A stretch of 64,000 nt of DNA. Origin: Piezodorus guildinii. Lineage: Eukaryota > Arthropoda > Insecta > Hemiptera > Pentatomidae. Both the position numbers and the translations under genes were made by a program. Positions 55,677-64,000 of the stretch are shown here, piece by piece; position 1 is the stretch's first letter, and every line of letters begins with the position of its first letter. The stretch covers positions 22,530,635-22,594,634 of the forward strand of contig CM041294.1 of NCBI GenBank assembly GCA_023052935.1, in the 5' to 3' direction. The notes beneath the pieces were generated by a model that worked only from the letters and a program-made list of their open reading frames with translations, made no database searches and was not told the DNA's origin.

Positions 55677-57825
55677 ATATTACCTTTTGCTACCATAGCA
55701 GTACAAACAAACAAAAAAAACTGTAACTCTAAAACCCTTGAAGGTACTTTGGTTCAGTAAATATTGTGATTCCTACTGTTTCTAGTTTCTAGGCCAATGG
55801 CCGTGCAGTAGGTTGATAGTGTGACGGGTGATATGAGTGCTCAGGTACTATGGTAGAATTACTTCTTACATGTGCTTAAGAAGACAATAAAATTATAATA
55901 TTGCCTAAAGCTTTGATAATAGCTTATACTATCATTAACAGCTAGACCATTTAAGACAGAGTTCTCTAACCTGTGTTTTGAGACCATAGCATGTGTTGCT
56001 CACATAATTTCAACATCTTGCCCACGATTTTTTTAAAATAAAGTATAAATTAATAATATCAATACATATATTTAATTTAAAATCATTATACAATTATTAA
56101 TAATCCAAATATATAAAATTATTATTATAAAATCAAAGAAATACAGTGGTAAACAGTGCTCATTTTGACATAAATGGTGACAATAGACAATAATATTAAA
56201 TAACTGAACCTTATACATAAAAACATGTCATAATTAACACATTAAACTAAGCCATGGTTAATTAATCAGGTTAATTAATAACAAATAAATTATGAAAAGT
56301 TCTCTATCTTGCAATGCATCAAAAGTTTACATATTTGATATGACTTCTTATTGTAAATATTATTGAATTTTTGTTTTGTTTGAGTTTCTCAAACATAAAA
56401 AATTACTTGTACATTAAAGTTTAGTTTTAGCTATGAAATCATGCCATGCTGTAGCTTTAGCTTGAATGGCACTGCTACTTAATTTATTCTATACATTTGT
56501 GTTAATTGCTAATGTTTTATTGCACTTTTTTTCTTCAGTTTTGAATAACTGCTTGAAGTATGCATCATAGCTTAGTATCATTAATACTGTACAAATAATT
56601 ATACTTTCTAAAATTGTGTACATAAAAATTTAAAGTATAGTGTATATTTTCTAATGCAATTAAATAAGAGACCTATAAAAAATTATGGTTCTTGATCTTT
56701 TTTTAATTATCCTTTCATAGTACCTAGAAAATATCATTTTAAGTTTAAATTGACTATCAAATAGTTCACATAGCATGAGCTGTTCAATAGTAAATAAATT
56801 ACTTCTATATAGAATCAAGGATTTTCTATATTTATTTTTTCTGCTGGCTGAAAAATATTCCTCAAGATTTTATTTTAAACATAATTAGGTCAATCTATGC
56901 TTCATTGAATATAAGTCATAGCAAACAATAGGAAAAGAAATATTTCTTTAAAAAAATCTTTATAAATACTATTTATTATTATTTTTTGTTTGCTCTGTAT
57001 TATTAATCCTTTCATAATTATATTATTATTAATTAATTTTATATTTTTTGTGGATTCAGAACTGAGGTGAGATACATATCCAACCACCTTCAGCTCTTAT
57101 CTTCATAAACATTTAAAAACTAGCTGACCCGACGTACGATGTCCTGTCTTAACTGCGAATATCAAAATTCAGCATTGGCAATGAAGGACCTGTTAGATGA
57201 TATATTTGATCCTGAATCTACAAAGATAAAGATATAATAAATAAATATTGTACAATAAATTATTTATACCACCATGTAACTCTCAAAATACTTTTTCGGC
57301 ACAGCCATTCCCCGATCAACTTCTATTAATACACTCACTTATGGCTGCTTTAGGTGATTCACCAAAGTAGAAAGCTCATTTAACCCATTTCAATATGAAT
57401 CTTAGAATCTAAAGATAATAATCTTAAAAGAAAATTAAAAAAATAAATAAATTAAAGAAAACTTAATGACCATATTAACTTTTCTATTTTTTTCTTTCAT
57501 AAGAACCTTTCCCAGACAATAACAAACACAACAAAAAAAGAATTAGCTAAATAGGTACAGCCGCTCACTTGTTTCGCCATGACCAAGAGAAATAGGGATT
57601 CATTTTACATATATATATATTTGTCCAGCATGCTGGGTCTTTCTATTGGCTAGAGTGACGATTCTAACCCATTCCATTTGTTGTATTACTATCGGTATTA
57701 TTACCACATGTTCCAAGTGATACAATTTCCTTAGTTCAATCACTATTTTCTGATATTTCTCAAGTTTAGTCTGTTGCATCTGTTAGTGTCTCCCTAGGAA
57801 TTGCCACATTTATATGCTCTGCACA
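55677..57825. other. Intron DNA, AT-rich, nothing recognised
   Basis: No ORF, repeat border or splice-competent exon can be supported. A short (TA)n lies at 57610-57620. Confidence 0.45.
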
Positions 57826-59217
57826 TTTTACTATGGTATTAGCCTTAGAAAGGAGAGGTGTGGGACGACTAATCTCCGGATGGATCAATGCCATGCTGGA
57901 GGGAAGGATGCTCACATCCGAATTGGGACACTCCAGACTGTGGATTAGACCTCGAGGAGGATGTCCACAAGGGGTGTGCTATCTCCACTCCTATGGTGTC
58001 TGGTTGTCGACAATCCTGAGCAATGCAGGTTTTTATGCACAGGGATATGCTGATGATATCGCTGTGCTAATTGAAGGCAAGTTTCAGGAAACCATATCGG
58101 ATCTGCTCAAAACAACCATGAAACTTCTTAGGGACTGGTGTCTGACGAATGGTCTTAGCATCAACCCTCAGAACCAACTCTCTGGTTTACCGGGGCCATG
58201 GCAACTTGTTCAGAAGGATTGATGATGATTCGGTGCTAGCCATGCATTCCGACCTTCAAGTAAAGAAATACGCGGACACACTTTATTGTGTAGGGATTAA
58301 CAGGACTGACTCGCACAAACCATGCAATGGAGTCAACTGTTATACAGATGGATCCATGACAGAGCTAGGCTCAGGTGCTGGAATATGGAGAATGGATAAA
58401 CCAAAGGAAGGGTTGTGGTAAGCATACCTCAGTCTTTCAGGCTGAAGTAATGGCTATAAATATCTGTGCTCAAACCCTAATTTCAGAAGGGATGAGAGAT
58501 GATACTGATAGTCAAGCTGCTATTGGAGCTTTGGGTAGTTACATAACACGGTCCAAATTAGTAGAGGAATGCAAAAATAATCTTAATATGCTTTCCCTGC
58601 TAAATAAAGTCTGGGTACACTGGGTGCCTGGTCACTCAGGCATCCTAGGAAATGAGAGAGCTGATAGCCTTGCTAGGAGGGGTTCTGCTTAGCTAACCCC
58701 CAAACCTGAACCTGTGTGCGGAATTAGCCTCAGCAATGCCAAAGGTCTGATTAAGGCGGCTGCTGATAATGGATCCAGGCCATACTGGACGTAGACTGAT
58801 AAGCAGCATCACTCCAAGATGTTTCTGGATGGACCCTACAAAGAGAGAATTCATACTTTACTCTCAATGGACAGGACAACCCTAAGGAGGGTAACAGGAC
58901 TGTACACAGGACATTGTCAACTTAATAAGCATCTCCACAATATGGGTTTGGTGGCCTCACCGACTTGCAGATTCTGCAAGAAGGATGATGAAACTGCATT
59001 TCATGTGATATGCAGTTGTCCAGAGATTGCCAGGATACGGTTTTACCACTTTGGTTTCGACCGTATCCCTGATCCCAAGTTGCGTGAACTGATTAACCCT
59101 CACAGATTAGTCAGATTCACCAAGGCGCTAGCCCTGTATTAACAGTAGATTGGACGGCGCACAATAAGCCTAATATTGGCTACAGTGCATTGGATTAGCC
59201 GGCAAAAAAAAAAAAAA
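57826..59217 (+). mobile_element. LINE with RNase H (I/R1-related), 5'-truncated and internally deleted, with poly(A)
   Basis: Insertion bounded on the right by an A-run at 59203-59216. Frame 1 (57833-58222) encodes part of a reverse transcriptase: GRLISGWINAMLEGRMLTSE, GCPQGV and the active-site box YADDIAVLIE. After a deletion comes an RNase H domain with all four acidic positions: CYTDGSM, VFQAEVMAI, DTDSQAA and WVPGHSGILGNERADSLA; one frameshift near 58420 breaks it. The C-terminal Cys/His finger CRFCKKDDETAFHVICSCP is at about 58968-59025. Stop codons (58690, 58795) make it inactive. Confidence 0.85.
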
Positions 59218-60175
59218 TGCTCTGCTTTCTTTTCTCTCTCTCAATGGGAACAACAATGCCTTACAAAACCATATTTGGTTGGGACAACCTTGGTATATAC
59301 CTCTGAAAATTTGAATTTGGTTGTCAGTATATGTCTCTCCAATATTGAACTTGAAAGAAGTCTACTTTCTTTAGGTTGAATCTTGTAGATCTCCAGTACT
59401 TTAATTAGACAAGTACGTGGTATATAATTAAAAGTCTTCTCATCATCAATCCATGCTATAGAAAGCTTTTTGTCACTTTCATAGCTACAAACAAAAATAT
59501 TATTAGGAGTTTTTTAGCAATCCCCAATCCTTTTTTTTTTTTTTTTTTTTTTTTTGCACTATAGTTGCTCGATCACGTATCATGTCAGATTCTGGGTATT
59601 CACTAATGATGTAAAAATAAAGGACTAAATTTTATTAATAAAGGAATATTAAGAAAAATAAATTGAAGCCATCCTTTTTTTGAAAGCATATAAGTGACAT
59701 CAGAAGAGAAATCTGTTTGTTACCTATTATATCTTGGTAACGATTAGCCAAATGTTTTAAAAGTAGAAAAAATCAAAAGCACAGCATTTAGATGCAAAGA
59801 TATGTTTAATGCATACTGTATTTATTTATTATAATTTAATATAGAATATTTATAATTTGAAACATTTATTAAATAACTAATTTGCTCATAGTTGACCATT
59901 CCTCTCCCTCTCTGATGATTTAAACCATAATAAAAAATTATAATTCTTACAAATCCTGTATAATATTGTATAATTTTAAAAAATTCTTAAAATAATTTTT
60001 TTTAAGATTGCGACACTTATTTCCTTAAAAAATTTCATTGCTAATTATTTTTGTGCCATAAGGTCTTTCTAAAAATAACTAAGTTTACTATATTTCAAAT
60101 AAACACTCCAAGATTCCTCCCTTACTAATACAGATTTATATTAGCAATTATGTGTGACAAAGGTTTAACCCTTAG
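59218..60175. other. End of the last intron, AT-rich with a T-run
   Basis: A T-run occupies 59530-59554. The rest is AT-rich with no recognised signal. The acceptor region ends 'aacccttagcag' at 60178. Confidence 0.5.
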
Positions 60176-60396
60176 CAGGTCGAACAGCAGCTGAAATAAA
60201 CTCAAAGCTGGAAAAGAAGGTGACATTTGCACGACTACTGGACAAAGTATCTTCAGAGATGTCTTCTGGTTCTGAGTTGGAAGTGGCTCCTGCAGCCAAT
60301 AGCATGTCACCGAACAGCACCTCAAGCCAGCAGGGTAGTGACTCGCGTTCCAGCAGCGAGACCCAGCTCCACGGTAGTGCCTGCATGTTGCTCTGA
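60176..60396 (+). CDS. Host gene exon 13: end of the cytoplasmic tail and stop
   Basis: Two AGs three bases apart (TTAG at 60175, CAG at 60178) can both serve as acceptor; either keeps the frame. The exon encodes AEINSKLEKKVTFARLLDKV, probably helical, then a Ser-rich end with SSEMSSGSELEV and SQQGSDSRSSSETQ, and stops at the TGA at 60394 after HGSACMLL. The last four residues fit a CaaX-type prenylation box with leucine in the last place. The start of the exon joins exon 12 in phase 1. An alternative donor inside (CACGGTAGT near 60371) is possible but not needed. Confidence 0.85.
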
Positions 60397-62473
60397 GTGC
60401 ACGCAAAGGTTCGTCACCCTTGGCACCGTTCACGTCTGAAAAGTTGGCAGCCTGCCCTATCATTTCTTAATTTAGCAATTTTCTCCATTCAAAACTTTAT
60501 CCAACTAATGTTTACTTATTTAAATTGAAAATTAATTAATTTTAATCTTTCAATGAATATAAAATTATTTAATAGTGATCATCCTGATCCACAAGTAAAA
60601 TGATATATAGCCTTGAGTTATTTTCATTTAATCCTGATTGATATTTTGTAATTTCCGGAAGACATAATCATGATACGTTTTTTAAGTTCTTAGGACAATG
60701 TGTATGAGAAACATAATATATGTTTATATTTGTATTTCTCAATGATCCTTTTGTAATTTATTGAAAATTGTAATATGACGGCTATAAAGTATTTCTCTTT
60801 TGACATATTTTTGAGTATCAGAGAACCAAAATTCTCATTCAACAATTCTTTAGTGAAAATTGGACCAACATTTCATAAAATAAAAATTTCTATCTCAGGA
60901 CTTCTTGCAGTCAAAGGAAACTGTCATCATATCTTAAGTTTTACTGCATTTCTCCATTGCAATGGGAAGTAAATTCTCTGAAATGTGTTGTAAAAATTAT
61001 GGTGGACGAGAGAGAGGAACCCCATTAATTTCATCTACGATATATGTATTGCATAAAGGGTCTCGTAAACATTTTCATAAGTCTCTTCTTCAAATAAGCT
61101 CATCAGAGTTTTGCATTTTACATCAAACTTATGTCCTATATCTTCAAAAGTCCATTTCAATGGCCACAGTATTATAAAATCAAATATAATGTCACTCACA
61201 AAGTCCACATATAGCTGATAATGTTTCTTGTAAATGTAGATTTGGAGAAAAACATGAGTAATTTCCATATTATGATATTAATGCATTTCCTTAAAAAACA
61301 AAAAACAGAAGTATATATTGCTCATCTGCTAGTTCATATGGCTGGCTAATTATGCATTCCACTACATAAAAGGTATGCATAATACACCACTTTTTTTATA
61401 ATGACAAAAGTCAGCATGACTTTCTGGTCTTTTCTGACTGAAACCACCTTTGATCTTCTTAAGAACAAACACCATTTTCTTGGTTTATTTGTTTTTTAAT
61501 TTGTATGTTTATTTATCTGTTTTTTAATGTGTATAATTTTCATTATATAGTAATTAGACCATTTTATGTGTAGATACTTATTCTTGAAGTGATGGATATT
61601 TTTATAAATATGTATATGTCCTCACGAAGTACAATTGTATAAGATATCGATGTTTGAGGACAAATTCATTAACAAAAAATTTGACTCTTACTTATTTACA
61701 ATTTTTACATATATATCTTGGGAATAAAAATCAATTTGCTCATCAATTTAGTATGGGTAATGCTTTATCTTATATAAAATTATTTTACAGCCATTGATTT
61801 AAAGTAAATAATTTAAAAAACTTTTTAGCAATCTTATATCTTTCCTTGGGCAGGCTGTCATAATGCACAGTAGTATTGATGGTTGTTGTTAGATATAAGC
61901 TATGTCAATAGTGATTATTATGATGGAGGTGAAAAAGGAGTCTTTGGTTTTTCTCAAGAAATGACCTGCCTACACATTCAGAAATTAAGAACAATTACCT
62001 TTATTATTAACCCATCCATGAATCAAATATTCATTTAATGGTACCATAATGACACTGCTTGTATTCAATATAATAATTTTTTTATCAACAACAACATTGG
62101 AACTATTACTTTATCGATCAAATAAGTAATCGTTCTACAGCCTTTGTTTTGTTACTGTTACATTTGTGCATTAATGTGTCACATAACAATTACAGACTAT
62201 TACTGATATAGTTTGTTATGATGCATGTGGTTGATGGTATATTAATTAGTGAATAAAGTATTGTTTGTCAAATTAGCTTCTTAAAAATTTATTACATTAG
62301 GTGATTGGAAATTTAATAGTAAAATTTGTATGTTATGAACAAAATTCTATTGAATAAACTTAAGAGTTTTCTTTGATGTTGGGCTCAGGATCTGTGAATG
62401 CACATATATGAGTTCCAGGATATCATTCGAACACCAAAATGTGTTCAATCAGCCTCTTGAAAATGACCAAATA

Positions 62474-62513
<40 letters not shown>

Positions 62514-63077
62514 TTTTTTTTTTTATTTTACCTTTCTGTCTTAAAATAGATTCATTTTATTATTTTTAATTTCTTCCTTTCTAATATTTTTAAGGATGAA
62601 TGGATTCTGGATTTAAAAGTCCCTTGAGTCCTTAAAAAGTATTGTGGGTGTAGTTACGATTTACACTCACTATATTACCAGGTTGATGTGATAACAACCT
62701 TTTCACCAAAATCTAAATTCCAGATGTACCACTTAGTATTATAGATTTTCACCTTTTATTAAAATTTCCTGGAAGTGGTTAACAATGATAAAATAATATC
62801 TTTGGAAAGCTACTCTTTGTTGAAACATTAATGTGTTTTACAAAACAAGTTGGGTAGTCCCAGTGTTCGGTAAAAAAAAAAAAACTGTACAAAGCATGGC
62901 TCTTATATTGATACTCCATATGCTCAGGCAGTCAAATACTACTGGAAAGATCTTCGATGTAGCATATAATGTGGTAGAAAGTAATGGAGTGGAGAAAATT
63001 TAACAAAAAATTATGTGATTGTTGTTGTTAATTATTTTTAATTGAAACTTCTAAAATTTCACTCATTTTATTCAACA
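60397..63077. other. 3' flank of the host gene, AT-rich
   Basis: Should contain the 3' UTR. The first clear AATAAA is near 61724, with others near 62254 and 62355, so the polyadenylation site is undecided. A (TA)n tract lies at 62476-62509. Small frames of 65-77 codons at 60775-61268 have no recognisable domain. Confidence 0.45.
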
Positions 63078-63375
63078 GTTAGAGCGCTAGTCTGCTATGC
63101 TCTGGGTCCTGGGTTCGAATCCCGGCTGTGGCAGAATATTATTTATTCTGTTAATTCAGTTGGGGGGCACCCCTAGGGTATGGAGACCCTCCTGGGGCAG
63201 ACCCAGCCTCTATAAAGTGGGTACCCAAAATAATTGGGGGAAAACCTGGCGGCTGAGCGTGATTAAGGCTTAATCATCTCATTGCACGGCCGTTGGCCTA
63301 TAAACAGTACGAATCTCTATATGTACTGAGCCCAAGACCTTTCATGGGTTGTAGAGGTACAGGGTTTTTTTTTTT
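63078..63375 (+). mobile_element. tRNA-derived SINE, family C, with T-rich end
   Basis: Begins inside a tRNA-like sequence ('gttagagcgctagtctgcta', then 'ctgggttcgaatcccggct', a perfect box B). The body includes 'gcacccctagggtatggaga', 'gggtacccaaaataattggg' and 'cacggccgttggcctataaa', ending 'catgggttgtagaggtacag' and a T-run. The D-arm start (box A) is partly missing, so the copy is slightly 5'-truncated. Only one copy lies in the window, so the family is inferred from structure. Confidence 0.65.
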
Positions 63376-64000
63376 TGGTTTTTTTTATTCAACAGTAGAA
63401 AACAAATTATTTCTGCTTACACTATGGCTTTAACTGAATCTTTTGAGAGGGATTTTTCTCGTGAGGCTGTTTGAACAACATAAAAATTTTGATTTGAGTC
63501 TTATAAAAAAAAAAGGTCTGTGCTATGGTGTTTCTTCCAAGGCACAACTAATCTTTTGAAATATTTTGGGAAACATAAATTTTACTCCAGAATATGAGTA
63601 AATTGTGGATACATTGTGTAGAAGGTTAATTAGTATCATATTTCAAGATAATAATAGCAATCAAAGGTTCTTTCTTCACAGTCATCATACATATTTTTAT
63701 TTTATCTTATATTTAATTTATTTTTTCTAATTCTAGCAGCCAAGAGAAAAAACAAAACAATTTATTAGTGAAAAAGTGTATACTTCCGCATGTATATACA
63801 TAATAAAAACTGGAAACTTCAGTACTGCACTACAAACCCTATTTAGATAGTACTTGTTGATGGCACTTCCTTTTGTCTTTTGGCATGAAATGCACGATTA
63901 TCTTGGGATCTTTTTTAATTTTCAAGTTTATAAATTTTTCTCTGTTTACTATTCCTTGCTTAATTTTTTTTTCATTTAGTTCTTTAAAATCAAATCTTTA
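63376..64000. other. Right end of the window, nothing recognised
   Basis: AT-rich sequence. No coding or repeat border is seen before the window ends. Confidence 0.4.

Larger units (their letters stand above)
21929..60396 (+). other. Host gene: lectin-CUB-EGF single-pass membrane protein (13 exons visible, 5' end missing)
   Basis: Thirteen exons with consensus GT/AG borders join without a frame break into about 852 codons. The order is C-type lectin domain (second half), CUB, CUB, divergent CUB, three EGF-like domains, one membrane-spanning helix and a cytoplasmic tail of roughly 240 residues. The outer part would bind carbohydrate or protein ligands at the cell surface. All introns between visible exons are phase 1 except the one at 34773 (phase 2), a pattern typical of shuffled extracellular modules. 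The first half of the lectin domain and the signal peptide are not visible. The gene covers 38 kb because its introns are filled with transposons. I cannot assign an orthologue by name. Confidence 0.88.

Noticed and set aside
63078..63150. A true tRNA gene
   Set aside because: It has a good box B but an incomplete 5' half and continues into a SINE body; family A and B heads were rejected as tRNA genes for the same reason.

Overview
The window is AT-rich animal DNA, most likely from an arthropod and probably an insect. The signs are spliced exons with GT/AG borders, Jockey, CR1 and RTE non-LTR retrotransposons, tRNA-derived SINEs, mariner, pogo and hAT type DNA elements, and many microsatellites. 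No bacterial gene organisation is present. The species cannot be named from the sequence.

One host gene can be reconstructed. Thirteen plus-strand exons between 21929 and 60396 join in one open frame of about 852 codons ending at a TGA. All internal introns are phase 1 except one in phase 2. The predicted product is a type I membrane protein. Its order is a C-type lectin domain (second half visible), three CUB domains (the third divergent), three EGF-like domains, one transmembrane helix, and a long Ser/Pro-rich cytoplasmic tail ending in Cys-Met-Leu-Leu. The 5' end (signal peptide and first half of the lectin domain) was not found and lies in unrecognised exons or left of the window.

Most of the rest is transposable elements. 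0-8 kb: an RTE-like reverse transcriptase ORF, a SINE, two 5'-truncated Jockey tails and a Helentron-like element. 8-12 kb: a BEL/Pao gag remnant, a short pogo-like element and two SINEs. 12.4-17.4 kb: a full-length Jockey-type LINE with a 12-bp target duplication and two intact ORFs that abut in the same frame. 18-21.6 kb: SINEs and a decayed mariner. 22-32 kb (a 10-kb intron): a long-armed foldback element; then a nested stack of an old Jockey fragment split by a hAT-type MITE, itself split by a CR1-like LINE with an intact 935-codon ORF; then Helentron-like copies. 36-41 kb: a LINE tail, a hammerhead-ribozyme-like fold, and an antisense RTE-like reverse transcriptase in which a 24-bp unit of its own coding sequence has expanded to about 55 copies. 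43-60 kb: large introns with old LINE pieces, SINEs, a 143-bp palindromic MITE, another Helentron-like copy and a LINE fragment with an RNase H domain. 60.4-64 kb: 3' flank with one more tRNA-derived SINE.

The points most worth a second look are the minisatellite born inside a reverse transcriptase gene, the hammerhead-like fold at 37.1 kb, the four-copy Helentron-like family, and the nested hAT/CR1 insertion with exact duplicated borders.
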